From RGIG1995 sp045652425 (lineage in GTDB: Bacteria > Bacillota > Clostridia > Oscillospirales > CAG-272): a DNA stretch of 64,000 nt. A program made the translations under genes and the position numbers. The notes under the pieces were generated by a model that searched no databases, had not been told where the DNA came from, and saw only the letters and a program-made list of their open reading frames with translations. The stretch lies in contig JAZRUG010000035.1 in the NCBI GenBank assembly GCA_045652425.1, positions 14,232 through 78,231 on the forward strand, given 5' to 3'. Below are positions 42,550 to 51,164 of this stretch, piece after piece. How positions within the stretch are numbered: position 1 is the stretch's first letter; the number at the start of each line of letters is the position of its first letter.

Positions 42550-43794
42550 TTACCGTGCCAACAGAAATCCTCCGCCTGGCACAGCATTTACTATACCTTG
42601 AATTTCCAAAATTGTCAATGCTGACATCGTGTCCGATACCGAATAATTTGTAATGTTTACAATTTCTTCAAGGGTAATCGGTTGCGTTTTGGATAAACAC
42701 ATACATATATTTTTTTGTTCTTCGGGAAGGTTTTTAAGATATTCTTTCGCTTCTTCAATAATAGGTTCATTTTCGGCGACAGAAAGCTCTTGTTGAGCCG
42801 AATTTGTGGTTGCAGAACCGCTTTTTTGACCTTTTACTATCGAATTGGGGTTGTTGTTTAAAGATGCGTAGGGGTTCTTTTTCTGCTTTTTATTTGTCTT
42901 TGACATCTTTATTTTATCGGGGAATAAAAATTCGTATTCACGCAAAATGTCGTCGGCTGAACTTACCGATTTTGCGCCCGACCTGATAAGAAGATTCGGG
43001 CCCATACTGTTTAATTCGCCTACTCTTCCCGGAACTGCAAACAAGTCTCTGTTTTGTTCTGCTGCCATTTGCGCCGTTATCATAGCTCCGCTTTTTTGTT
43101 GAGCTTCAATTATAAGCGTTCCCGAGGAAAGCCCGCTTATTATTCGGTTTCTCTGCGGGAAAGTGTAACGTGTAGCCGACGTTCCGGGGGAATATTCTGA
43201 AATAATCGTACTGTTTGCAGAAAGTCTGTTATATAAATCGGTATTTTCTTTCGGATAAATAATATCTATACCGCATCCCAATACCGCAACTGTTTTTCCT
43301 CCTGCATCAAGAGCAGCGCCGTGGCATATTGAATCTATACCTAATGCCATACCGCTTATAACGTACGCTCCGCTTAACGCGAGGTCAAACGCTATTTCAT
43401 ACGCGCATCGACAGCCGTAAGAAGAGGGATTTCTCGTTCCTACAGTTCCTATGCAAAGTTCTTTATCGAATTCGGGGAGTTTACCTCTATAATAAAGTAA
43501 TGCCGGGGGATTCTTTATTGTTCGCAAACGAGTAGGGAAGAGTTCTTCAGAATATGGAAGAATACTTATATTGTTTTTCAAGCACTCGTTTAAAATCTCT
43601 TGCGCTCTGTTCGTTCTCTTGTCAAGTAGTGATTTTATTTTTGATTTTGGAAGCCCGTATATGTTCTTCAGTTCTTCTTCGGTGGATTCATATATTCTTT
43701 CAATAGAGCCGAAGTGGTGATAGAGAATACTGAAAATAGGGGTGTTCGGCGTACACTTCTCACTTAGCCATACCCAATAAAGTAAATTATTCAT
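42550..43794 (-). CDS. dprA: DNA-processing protein DprA
   Basis: DprA loads RecA on incoming single-stranded DNA during transformation. The 414-residue protein has a SAM-like N-terminal region, the Rossmann-like core with IGTVGTRNPSSYG, SGMALGIDSICHGAAL, AVLGCGIDIIYP, FPQRNRIISGLS and AVPGR, and a C-terminal winged helix (about 355-414) after a low-complexity Asn/Ser/Lys linker. It begins 4 bp after the upstream methyltransferase ends. Confidence 0.95.
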   Translation of the reverse strand: MNNLLYWVWLSEKCTPNTPIFSILYHHFGSIERIYESTEEELKNIYGLPKSKIKSLLDKRTNRAQEILNECLKNNISILPYSEELFPTRLRTIKNPPALLYYRGKLPEFDKELCIGTVGTRNPSSYGCRCAYEIAFDLALSGAYVISGMALGIDSICHGAALDAGGKTVAVLGCGIDIIYPKENTDLYNRLSANSTIISEYSPGTSATRYTFPQRNRIISGLSSGTLIIEAQQKSGAMITAQMAAEQNRDLFAVPGRVGELNSMGPNLLIRSGAKSVSSADDILREYEFLFPDKIKMSKTNKKQKKNPYASLNNNPNSIVKGQKSGSATTNSAQQELSVAENEPIIEEAKEYLKNLPEEQKNICMCLSKTQPITLEEIVNITNYSVSDTMSALTILEIQGIVNAVPGGGFLLAR

Positions 43795-43800
43795 AGATTT

Positions 43801-44583
43801 TCACCTATATGCTTCCCAAAGTATAACCGATGCCGCCGACGAAACGTTGAGCGATTCCGCGTCCTTTTCCATAGGAATTATAACCGTTCCCGTGCAACTG
43901 TCTATTACCTCTTCGGAAAGTCCGTGTCCTTCATTTCCCATTACAAAGCAACAATTTTTTGGGTTCTTTACCGAGCTTAAAGGCAGAGCCTTTTCGGTGA
44001 GGGCTGTCGCATAAACTTCCTGACCTCTTTCGCTTATCTCTTTTATTGTCTTGCATAAGTCAGACGTTCTGTACGTTGTCGTTCTGAACATAGCACCCAT
44101 AGATGCTCTTATTGTCTTTTGGTTATATATATCCGCGCAGTCGCTTGATAAAATAAGCGTCTTTTTGCCGAATGCCGCTGACGTTCTTGCAATCGTTCCT
44201 AAATTACCGGGATCTTGTATAGTCGAGAGAATAAGACAACTGTTTTTTAAATCTATCGTATCTGCTGACGTATATTCCTTGTGAAGATTGTCGAGATATT
44301 TTGCAGTACAAATAATGCCCTCGGGAGCGTTGTTTTCCGAAATCTTCGAGCAAACAGAGTCGCCTATAATAACGGCTTCTTTTCTGTCCGCTAAATCGGG
44401 GTATTTATCCGCGCACTTTTCTGTTAAGAAAATATGCGTAATTTCAACACCCTGCATTATCGCTTCTCTTGTTAACTTTATTCCTTCAAAAAGAAAGGTT
44501 CTCATTTTTTCACGGTATTTTCTATCTTTTAATTTTGCCGTTTCAACAATAAGACTGTTGTTTCGGCTTGTTATTATATCCAA
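43801..44583 (-). CDS. TrmH/SpoU-family RNA 2'-O-methyltransferase
   Basis: A 260-residue SPOUT methyltransferase. The N-terminal substrate-binding domain (about 1-100) is followed by the knotted core with motifs IQDPGNLGTIARTSAAFG, FVMGNEGHGLSEEV and SLNVSSAASVILWE. Members methylate rRNA or tRNA ribose; the exact target site cannot be given. The start is a TTG at 44583, with AGGAGG 9 nt upstream. It heads the dprA-topA-trmFO group. Confidence 0.9.
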   Translation of the reverse strand: MDIITSRNNSLIVETAKLKDRKYREKMRTFLFEGIKLTREAIMQGVEITHIFLTEKCADKYPDLADRKEAVIIGDSVCSKISENNAPEGIICTAKYLDNLHKEYTSADTIDLKNSCLILSTIQDPGNLGTIARTSAAFGKKTLILSSDCADIYNQKTIRASMGAMFRTTTYRTSDLCKTIKEISERGQEVYATALTEKALPLSSVKNPKNCCFVMGNEGHGLSEEVIDSCTGTVIIPMEKDAESLNVSSAASVILWEAYR

Positions 44584-44670
44584 AACAGTAACCTCCTTTT
44601 TTGAGAAAATAACATCTAATCTTGCTTTAATTGCTTTCTTTCGATAAAAAATAACATTGCCGATTGTAGC

Positions 44671-44700
44671 ACAAAAACCCGGGAGAATCCGGGTTTTTGT
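44671..44700 (-). terminator. Terminator of infC-rpmI-rplT
   Basis: Perfect ACAAAAACCCGG / CCGGGTTTTTGT arms with a 6-nt loop, just past the rplT stop codon. Confidence 0.9.
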
Positions 44701-44711
44701 AGTAATCGAAC

Positions 44712-45068
44712 TTATTTAAGTGCTTCTTTAGCTTTTTCTACGATTGCAGCAAATGCTTCCTTGTCGGATACTGCAATTTCAGCGAGCATCTTTCTGTTGA
44801 GATTGATGCCAGCCAACTTAAGACCATGCATAAGCTGTGAGTAGTTGATTCCGTTTACCTTTGCCTGTGCGGAAATTCTGGTGATCCAGAGTGCACGGAA
44901 ATCTCTCTTCTTCTGCTTTCTGCCGATGTATGCATAGTTGCCACTCTTCATTACGGCCTGTTTAGCCATCTTGAAGTGTTTACTCTTTGCGCCCCAGTAA
45001 CCTTTAGCGAGCTTGAGTATTTTATTTCTTCTCTTACGAGTCATCATAGCGCCTTTAACTCTTGCCAT
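44712..45068 (-). CDS. rplT: 50S ribosomal protein L20
   Basis: The 118-residue protein matches L20 throughout (MARVKGAMMTRKRRNKILK, KQKKRDFRALWITRI). L20 starts 50S assembly and in Firmicutes and E. coli also represses its own operon by binding mRNA. It is the last gene of the infC-rpmI-rplT operon, whose leader carries an attenuator. Confidence 0.98.
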   Translation of the reverse strand: MARVKGAMMTRKRRNKILKLAKGYWGAKSKHFKMAKQAVMKSGNYAYIGRKQKKRDFRALWITRISAQAKVNGINYSQLMHGLKLAGINLNRKMLAEIAVSDKEAFAAIVEKAKEALK

Positions 45069-45102
45069 TGTTTTTTCCTCCTGTTTTCAATCAATTTATC
45101 AA

Positions 45103-45294
45103 TTATTTAATAAGTGTTCTAACTGTCGGTGCCATAGATTCGCTGAGGTAACCTGCTTTTCTGAGGCTTCTCTTACGCTTTGCGTTCTTAAGACCGAGGT
45201 TATGACGGTGATGCGAATGGTTAATCTTTACCTTGCCGCTCTTTGTGAGAGTAAATCTCTTGGCAGAGGCGCTGTGTGTTTTCATTTTTCCCAT
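45103..45294 (-). CDS. rpmI: 50S ribosomal protein L35
   Basis: A 63-residue basic protein starting MGKMKTHSASAKRFTLTKSG, with HHRHNLGLKNAKRKRSLRK. This is L35 by length and sequence. It sits between infC and rplT in the standard order. Confidence 0.98.
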   Translation of the reverse strand: MGKMKTHSASAKRFTLTKSGKVKINHSHHRHNLGLKNAKRKRSLRKAGYLSESMAPTVRTLIK

Positions 45295-45369
45295 AGTAAT
45301 GGACTCCTTTCGTATTTTATGCGGTATTCCGTATTTTTCGGTATCGCAATACTTTACTTGTTTGTTTTT

Positions 45370-45924
45370 TTACTTTGTGGCTTTTGCCGGAACTATCATC
45401 ATTGACATAAATCTTCCTTCAAGTACGGGCGGCTTTTCTACAGTGCCAAGCTCATTACAAGCCTCTTTGAACTGTTCAAGCAACTGCTTTCCTATGTCGA
45501 GATGTGTCATCTGACGTCCCTTGAATTTTACGATAACTTTTACCTTGTTTCCGCTCTTCAAAAATCTGTGAGCATGGTTAACTTTGGTGTTGAAATCGTT
45601 TACGTCAATTCTGCACGAAAGCTGTATCTCTTTCGTTTCGATTGTCTGCTGTTTCTTTTTCGCTTCCTTCTCGCGCTTGTCACGGTCAAAACGGAATTTT
45701 CCGTAGTCCATAATCTTGCATACGGGGGGATCGGACTGTGCTGACATAAGTACCAAATCAAGATCCTCGTCATACGCCTTTTCCAATGCGTCGATAAAGC
45801 TCAGCATACCAAGCTGTTCGCCTTCGTTTGAAATTACTCTGAACATCTTTGAGTCGGAGCATTTAAGCTCTGCTTTAATATCCTCGTTTATGATGTTGTC
45901 CTTAGCGCTTGTGTTTTTTATTAT
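45370..45924 (-). CDS. infC: Translation initiation factor IF-3 with a non-canonical (ATA) start
   Basis: IF-3 checks the start codon and keeps subunits apart. The ~184-residue protein has the N-terminal domain (INEDIKAELKCSD, DLVLMSAQSDPPVCKIMDYG) and the C-terminal domain (KEIQLSCRIDVNDFNTK, MSMMIVPA). GGAGG lies at 45935-45931, and the only codons at a fitting distance are ATA at 45924 (6 nt) and ATA at 45921 (9 nt). There is no ATG, GTG or TTG between this site and the conserved start of the protein; frames opening upstream of the site run through the attenuator. infC genes elsewhere use AUU, so a rare start is expected and allows autoregulation. Confidence 0.9.
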   Translation of the reverse strand: MIKNTSAKDNIINEDIKAELKCSDSKMFRVISNEGEQLGMLSFIDALEKAYDEDLDLVLMSAQSDPPVCKIMDYGKFRFDRDKREKEAKKKQQTIETKEIQLSCRIDVNDFNTKVNHAHRFLKSGNKVKVIVKFKGRQMTHLDIGKQLLEQFKEACNELGTVEKPPVLEGRFMSMMIVPAKATK

Positions 45925-45937
45925 AAAACACCTCCAC

Positions 45938-45978
45938 AAAAATAAAAAATGCACGGAATTCAGTAACAACTCCGCACA
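45938..45978 (-). terminator. Attenuator in the infC leader
   Basis: On the minus strand an 11-bp stem (with three G-U pairs), 7-nt loop and the tail TTTTTTATTTTTG ends only a few bases before the infC ribosome site. It lies inside the leader, so it should act as a conditional terminator. Confidence 0.85.
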
Positions 45979-46088
45979 ATAAACGCATCCAAAGCCAAAA
46001 TCAGCCTTGTCTGACAATCTATTAACCACATATAAGTCAACGCTTTATGGGTGAGAACGGAGTGTTCTGCTTCTTTTTTTACCTTGTG
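45979..46088 (-). ncRNA. infC-rpmI-rplT leader, probably L20-responsive
   Basis: The ~110-nt leader before the attenuator holds a hairpin AGAAC-ACTCC-GTTCT (46068-46054). Its loop ACTCCG can pair with CGGAGT in the 5' arm of the attenuator, which would prevent termination. L20-controlled leaders are known in this operon in Bacillus; equivalence here is inferred from position and structure. Confidence 0.6.
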
Positions 46089-46117
46089 ATTATATCACGC
46101 TTAATTCTTTTTGTCAA
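46089..46117 (-). promoter_or_regulatory. Consensus promoter of the infC operon
   Basis: On the minus strand TTGACA (46117-46112), a 17-nt spacer and TATAAT (46094-46089). Confidence 0.88.
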
Positions 46118-46191
46118 GTCCTTTTTTATAATTTTTACCACAGATGCAAAAAACGTATTTTTGTTGTAAGTAACAACATTTTGCAATTCTA

Positions 46192-46220
46192 TTGCATTTT
46201 TTGGCTCTGTATGGTATAAT
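46192..46220 (+). promoter_or_regulatory. Promoter of the stalk-domain membrane protein gene
   Basis: TTGCAT (46192-46197), a 17-nt spacer and TATAAT (46215-46220). Confidence 0.75.
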
Positions 46221-46271
46221 ATACAAATGATTAGGATGTTTATTGTATTGTGTACTGTGAGGTGAGATGCA

Positions 46272-47237
46272 TTGGCAGCGAAGAGAGTTCCCGATATTTC
46301 TAAAGGCGATAACGGCAAAAAGGCTGACAAAACCGTTAACCCCAAACCAAGAATAAACAGAGCTCCGGATACGAATAAAGGGCAGAACTCCCCCAAGCGT
46401 CCCCCGGTTAACCGCGGTACGCGTATGAATATAAACGACCAAACTCCTTCAAGACGACGTTCGGCTAAAGAAGATAAAAGAATCAATCCCGATTCTCCTG
46501 AAATTAAGCGTGTTGCCAAGCGTTCTCAAGGATATAAAATAAAGAAAAAGCAGAAAGGCTTAAGCCGTCTTTTTATTGTGTGCGCCGTGCTTTTTGTTTT
46601 TGTCTTTTCTGCGGTTGCAGGTATTCTTTCCCTCGCTTTCTACATTAATCTTACGATAACAGATCCCGTTGCTTACGACGGACTTAAATTGAAAATGTGC
46701 CTTGAACATGAGGCTAAAGATCTGAAGGCGGTTAGCGTTGATACGGACAGATATGTCAGAGATGGAAGTCTTTACGTTAATATGACGGCTATATCCGAAA
46801 AGTTTGGCTTTATTATGACAGGTGACCGTAAATGGTTAAGATTCATTACTAATGAGAAAACCGGAGAGAGCGTTTGTTTTGAAGTCGGAACCCCCTTTGC
46901 AGAAATAAACGGAACCGAAGTCAGAATGAACGGAAATTCTGAAAAGTATGAAGATGCTTTGTTCGTACCGGTCGAATTCTTCGATGAATACGTGAACGGT
47001 ATAGAGATTTCCCACGATGAAGACAAAAACGTATTGTCAATTTTACGGGACACTTCAAGAAACGAAGCAGGTCATTTTGATGAAGCTGAAATCGATTTTA
47101 AATTGAAATCTTCCGGACCTTGTACTTCTATATCGGAATTTGAGCTTTCTGAAGAAATTAAAGCAAAATGTTATTTTATACCCCTTATGAATACACCGAC
47201 AGATACTACGATAAATGCCCCGATAACACAAGAATAA
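46272..47237 (+). CDS. Single-pass membrane protein with a copper-amine-oxidase-like stalk domain
   Basis: The 321-residue protein has a long basic, disordered cytoplasmic region (residues 1-98, rich in Lys, Arg, Pro, Asn), one transmembrane helix (about 99-124) and an extracellular part. Residues about 160-250 (SLYVNMTAISEKFGF, KWLRFI, DALFVPVEFFDEYV, ISHDEDKNVLSILRD) resemble the copper amine oxidase N-terminal stalk repeat common in Firmicutes surface proteins. Its role is unknown. The start is a TTG at 46272 preceded by GAGGTGA; the nearby ATG is out of frame. A nitroreductase gene follows 23 bp downstream. Confidence 0.75.
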   Translation: MAAKRVPDISKGDNGKKADKTVNPKPRINRAPDTNKGQNSPKRPPVNRGTRMNINDQTPSRRRSAKEDKRINPDSPEIKRVAKRSQGYKIKKKQKGLSRLFIVCAVLFVFVFSAVAGILSLAFYINLTITDPVAYDGLKLKMCLEHEAKDLKAVSVDTDRYVRDGSLYVNMTAISEKFGFIMTGDRKWLRFITNEKTGESVCFEVGTPFAEINGTEVRMNGNSEKYEDALFVPVEFFDEYVNGIEISHDEDKNVLSILRDTSRNEAGHFDEAEIDFKLKSSGPCTSISEFELSEEIKAKCYFIPLMNTPTDTTINAPITQE

Positions 47238-47260
47238 ATTATTATGTGGGAGAAAATGTT

Positions 47261-47782
47261 ATGGATGCAATTAAGTGCCTTCTTGAAAGAAGAAGTATAC
47301 GAAGTTTTACAGATAAGAAAATTGCCAAGGAAGACCTTGAAGTTATTGTAAAGGCTGCATATCACGCACCGAGCGGTAGAAATAAACAACTTTGGCAGTT
47401 TACCGTTGTTCAAAATCCCGATATTATCGAAGCGCTTGCACAGTGTCTTCGTATAAAGCTTGGCAGAGATGAGGGATATTGTTTTTATAAGCCGAACGTT
47501 GTTATCCTTTGCTCTAACCCGAGAGATAACGAACATGCTGTTGAAGATTGCGCGGTTGCTATGGAAAATATTTTCCTTGCGGCTCATGCTCTTGGTATCG
47601 GCTCTGTCTGGATAAACCAATTTAAAGGTGTCTGCGATGACATGAACGTCAGAACAGAGCTAAACAAAATAGGCGTTCCCGCCGACCATTTGGTTTACGG
47701 TATGGCGGCTTTAGGATATGCTGCAGATGACGCCGTACGCAACTTTGAAAAGAACCCAAACGTTGTAAAATGGGTAATGTGA
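47261..47782 (+). CDS. Nitroreductase family protein (FMN-dependent)
   Basis: A 173-residue flavin reductase of the nitroreductase fold. It opens with MDAIKCLLERRSIRSFTDKK, has APSGRNKQLWQF for FMN binding and closes with GMAALGYAADD. Substrate is unknown; such enzymes reduce nitro compounds, quinones or flavins. The ATG at 47261 is chosen for GGGAG 8 nt upstream; the longer frame overlaps the preceding gene's end. It ends at a strong terminator. Confidence 0.9.
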   Translation: MDAIKCLLERRSIRSFTDKKIAKEDLEVIVKAAYHAPSGRNKQLWQFTVVQNPDIIEALAQCLRIKLGRDEGYCFYKPNVVILCSNPRDNEHAVEDCAVAMENIFLAAHALGIGSVWINQFKGVCDDMNVRTELNKIGVPADHLVYGMAALGYAADDAVRNFEKNPNVVKWVM

Positions 47783-47785
47783 TAA

Positions 47786-47815
47786 TAAAAAATCCGCTGA
47801 AAAGCGGATTTTTTT
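47786..47815 (+). terminator. Terminator of the nitroreductase gene
   Basis: AAAAATCCGCT / AGCGGATTTTT arms with a GAAA tetraloop and a T-run. Confidence 0.9.
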
Positions 47816-47837
47816 GGTAGTCGCGCAGGGCTTTGAC

Positions 47838-48042
47838 CTGAAACTTTGGCAAAAGGCCGCTTTTTGAAAAAAGCGCCTCTTGACTCCACCAAAAACTTTG
47901 AAAAGCGGAGGGATTCCCCTCCGCTGTAAATGTGTATGGTGTTTTTAAAATAGAGTTAATGTTTGCACAAATGATATTAAATAGCCCAAACCAAGCAATG
48001 CGAGGTTTCTTTGCCTACTTTCTTTCCTTAAAAGAAAGTAGG
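47838..48042. repeat. Composite intergenic repeat (inverted relative to copy 1)
   Basis: Modules appear in the reverse order of the copy at 6.0-6.2 kb: a hairpin GCCGCTTTTTGAAAAAAGCGCC (about 47856), CCAAAAACTTTGAAAA, GCGGAGGG / CCCTCCGC, then after ~80 bp the CTACTTTCTTT / AAAGAAAGTAG palindrome that abuts the next gene. No gene is seen here. Confidence 0.7.
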
Positions 48043-48894
48043 TTATCGACAATGTTTCTTCAAGTAATCAACAGCTTCTGTAATATTTGCTTTCGGGTCG
48101 GTACCTGCTTCTCTTTCAACCGTAAGGAAGCCTTTGTAGCCGATTTCTTCGAGGGCTGTCAGATATGCGGGGAAGTTTACTGCGCCCTCTCCTAAAGGTC
48201 TTTCTTCAAAGAACTTCATCGCCTTTACTTCGGGCGGAATCGGGTGGACAACTCTGTAAATAAATTCGGGGTTACCTTTTACCAGCATAACGCCGTCTTT
48301 TGCGTGGGTATGAACAATATATTTGGATAGGTTCTTTACGGCTGTTACGGGATCCTCATCTATAACCATTCTTAAATTTGCGGGGTCAAAGTTAATTGCA
48401 ACTCCGTCGGAACCCAATGATTCTATAAATCGAAGCAAAGTAGTAGACTTTTCGGGACCTGTTTCTACTGCAAAGTATGAACCGTTAGAATGCGCGTATC
48501 TTGCCAACTCCGCACATGCTTCCTGCATAATCTTAAAGCGTTCGTGGTTTGTGTCTTCGGGTACAACGCCTATGTGAGCGGTAACAATATTCGTTCCCAA
48601 GTCATTTGCCAAATCGAGAATTGATTTAAGTTTTGCTATAAGCACGGGATTTCTTTCGGCATCGCCAAATCCCATACCCAGATCTCCGCAAATAGCTGAA
48701 AATACGAGTCCTGCGTCGCTTACTTGTTTCTTTAAAGCTTTTCTTGCTTCGCTATCCATATTTTCGGGGGCGGATATACCTTTCGTTGCAAACATCTGTA
48801 TACCGTCAACACCTAAAGCTGCCGCCATTTCTATCGCGGTAGTTCTGTCGGTCTTAAATCCGTCTATAATTACACCGATAGGAAATCTATACAT
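48043..48894 (-). CDS. Sugar phosphate isomerase/epimerase-like TIM-barrel protein
   Basis: A 283-residue protein of the xylose isomerase-like TIM-barrel family (AP endonuclease 2 fold). Metal-ligand type segments are visible: VTAHIGVVP, FAVETGPEK, NFDPANLRM, VHTHAKDG and LTVEREAG. The reaction is unknown; relatives are epimerases or inositol enzymes. It follows purH by about 70 bp, separated by a palindrome, so it may be only weakly linked to the purine operon. Confidence 0.82.
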   Translation of the reverse strand: MYRFPIGVIIDGFKTDRTTAIEMAAALGVDGIQMFATKGISAPENMDSEARKALKKQVSDAGLVFSAICGDLGMGFGDAERNPVLIAKLKSILDLANDLGTNIVTAHIGVVPEDTNHERFKIMQEACAELARYAHSNGSYFAVETGPEKSTTLLRFIESLGSDGVAINFDPANLRMVIDEDPVTAVKNLSKYIVHTHAKDGVMLVKGNPEFIYRVVHPIPPEVKAMKFFEERPLGEGAVNFPAYLTALEEIGYKGFLTVEREAGTDPKANITEAVDYLKKHCR

Positions 48895-48920
48895 AACAAC
48901 ATTCCTTTCATTTACATATA

Positions 48921-48951
48921 AATATATGGGCTGAACGTCAGCCCATATATT
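48921..48951. terminator. Palindrome downstream of purH
   Basis: AATATATGGGCTGA / TCAGCCCATATATT arms with a 3-nt loop. The T-run lies on the plus-strand side, so it is not a classic terminator for purH, but it may act as a strong 3' stabilising hairpin. Confidence 0.6.
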
Positions 48952-48962
48952 GCGTTTTTTTA

Positions 48963-50513
48963 TTAATGCTTGAAGTGTCTTTTGCCTGTGAATACCATCG
49001 CGATGCCGTACTTGTTACAAGCATCAATTGATTCCTGGTCACGAATACTTCCGCCGGGCTGAATGATAGCTGTTATGCCTGCCTTGTGGGCTGCTTCAAC
49101 GCAGTCAGCGAAGGGGAAGAATGCGTCACTTGCCATAACGCTTCCGGGTACTTTTTCGCCGCCGTACTTAATAGCAAGTTCAAGTGCTGTAATTCTGTTT
49201 GTCTGACCGGGGCCTATACCTACTGTAGCTCCGTCTTTTGCAAGGGCAATACCGTTAGACTTGGTGTGTTTAACAACCTTCATAGCAAACTTCATATCGC
49301 GGAGTTGTTCTGCTGTAGGAGCCTTTTCGGTAACAACCTTAACGTCAGCATCGTCATACATTTCTGTGTTGAGTTCCTGAACGAGAAGACCGCCTGCAAC
49401 CTTCTTCATATCGAACATTTCTTTTCTGTTGGGCTTTGCAATTTCGGGGAGACGGAGAACGCGAAGGTTCTTCTTTGTGCAGAGAATCTGGAGAGCTTCT
49501 GCATCGTATTCGGGAGCGATAATAATTTCAAGGAAAAGTTCAGCGAGTTTCTGCGCAGTCTTTGAATCAACGGTTCTGTTGAATGCAACGATACCGCCGA
49601 ATATAGATACGGGGTCAGCTTCATAAGCTCTCATATATGCTTCGTAAACGGATTCTCCGATACCTACGCCGCAGGGGTTAGCGTGTTTAAGTGCAACGCA
49701 ACAAATATCATCGCCGAATTCTTTGATAGTGTCAAGGGCGCCGTTGGCATCGTTAATATTATTATAGGAAAGTTCTTTTCCGTTAAGCTGTTCTGCAGCT
49801 GCCAAAGTGCCTTCAAAGCCCTTGCCGACTTCGCGGTAGAATGCTGCTGCCTGATGGGGATTTTCGCCGTAACGCATTTCGCTTACCTTTTCGTAAGTAA
49901 GAGAGAGCTTTTCGGGGAAGCAGGGCATACCACTTTCTTTTCTGAGATAGCCCGAAATAAGAGTATCGTAAGCCGCTGTATGTTCAAATACCTTGTAAGA
50001 AAGCTTAAGCTTTGTATCCTTTGATACTTCGCCGTTTGCTTCAAGTTCGCTTGTTACCGTGTCATAGTCAACGGGGTCAACGATAACTGCAACGTCCTGC
50101 CAGTTCTTTGCAGCCGCGCGGAGCATTGTAGGACCGCCGATGTCAATATTTTCAATAGCGTCTTCGCGTGTAACGTTGTCTTTGAGTATTGTTTCCTTGA
50201 AAGGATAGAGGTTGATAGCAACAACATCGATGGGGGTTACGCCGAGCTCTTCAATCTGCTTCATGTGTTCTTCGTTGCCTCTCATAGCAAGAATACCTGC
50301 ATGAATCATCGGGTGAAGTGTCTTAACACGTCCGTCAAGACATTCGGGGAAGCCTGTAACGTCGGAAACGTTTGTAACTGCAATACCGTTGTCTGTCAAA
50401 GTCTTTGCAGTACCTCCGGTGGAAAGAATCTCATAGCCGAGCTTTTCGAGACGGCGAGCAAATTCAACAACGCCTGTCTTGTCTGATAAACTGATTATAG
50501 CGCGTTTTTTCAT
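48963..50513 (-). CDS. purH: Bifunctional AICAR transformylase / IMP cyclohydrolase
   Basis: PurH performs the last two steps to IMP. The 516-residue protein has the N-terminal methylglyoxal-synthase-like cyclohydrolase domain (ISLSDKTGVVEFARRL, LSTGGTAKTL, VKTLHPMIHAGIL) and the C-terminal transformylase with KHANPCGVGIG and KHTKSNGIALAKDG. Length is normal. It is the last biosynthetic gene of the purE-purF-purN-purH row, 23 bp after purN. Confidence 0.97.
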   Translation of the reverse strand: MKKRAIISLSDKTGVVEFARRLEKLGYEILSTGGTAKTLTDNGIAVTNVSDVTGFPECLDGRVKTLHPMIHAGILAMRGNEEHMKQIEELGVTPIDVVAINLYPFKETILKDNVTREDAIENIDIGGPTMLRAAAKNWQDVAVIVDPVDYDTVTSELEANGEVSKDTKLKLSYKVFEHTAAYDTLISGYLRKESGMPCFPEKLSLTYEKVSEMRYGENPHQAAAFYREVGKGFEGTLAAAEQLNGKELSYNNINDANGALDTIKEFGDDICCVALKHANPCGVGIGESVYEAYMRAYEADPVSIFGGIVAFNRTVDSKTAQKLAELFLEIIIAPEYDAEALQILCTKKNLRVLRLPEIAKPNRKEMFDMKKVAGGLLVQELNTEMYDDADVKVVTEKAPTAEQLRDMKFAMKVVKHTKSNGIALAKDGATVGIGPGQTNRITALELAIKYGGEKVPGSVMASDAFFPFADCVEAAHKAGITAIIQPGGSIRDQESIDACNKYGIAMVFTGKRHFKH

Positions 50514-50536
50514 ATTTTACCTCTCTTGTTTTATGG

Positions 50537-51163
50537 TTAATTTTTTATTTTTACTATATTGTTTTCAACTGAAAGTTTTTCGTTGCAAAGAAGGTCGAGC
50601 GCCTTTGGAAGTATCTCCCATTCCGCATTCTCCATAACTCTTTTTTGCAAAGTCTCGGGGGTATCGTCTTCTTCAATATAAACCGCCTTTTGCAAAATAA
50701 TAGGTCCGCCGTCGGCTATCTCGTTTACAAAATGAACGGTAGCTCCCGTTACCTTAACGCCCTTCGCCAATGCGGCTTCATGTACGTGAAGTCCGTAAAA
50801 TCCCTCTCCGCAGAAGCTGGGGATAAGCGCGGGGTGAACGTTAAGTATCTTGTTTGTATATTTTTCTATAATCTTTCCGCTGAGTATGTGCATAAAACCT
50901 GCAAGTACGATAATGTCAATCTCTTTTTCTTCGAGTTTTGCAAGAATAGCATCAGAAAATGCTTCTCTGTCAGCGCCTTTTTTGATAACACAGCATTCAA
51001 TTCCGTTGTTTGCCGCTCTTTCGAGCGCATAAGCCTTTTCGTTGCTTGAAAGAACTAATGCGAGTTTTCCGTTTGTTATCTTACCTGCCTTGTACGCATC
51101 GATTATAGCCTGTAAATTGGTTCCGCCGCCCGAAACCAATACTGCAATATTCTTTACTTTCAT
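50537..51163 (-). CDS. purN: Phosphoribosylglycinamide formyltransferase
   Basis: PurN transfers a formyl group from 10-formyl-THF to GAR. The 208-residue protein has VLVSGGGTNLQAI, LAGFMHILSG and the active-site stretch NVHPALIPSFCGEGFYG, with TGATVHFVNEIADGGPII. It starts 1 bp after the purF stop codon. Confidence 0.96.
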   Translation of the reverse strand: MKVKNIAVLVSGGGTNLQAIIDAYKAGKITNGKLALVLSSNEKAYALERAANNGIECCVIKKGADREAFSDAILAKLEEKEIDIIVLAGFMHILSGKIIEKYTNKILNVHPALIPSFCGEGFYGLHVHEAALAKGVKVTGATVHFVNEIADGGPIILQKAVYIEEDDTPETLQKRVMENAEWEILPKALDLLCNEKLSVENNIVKIKN

Positions 51164-51164
51164 A

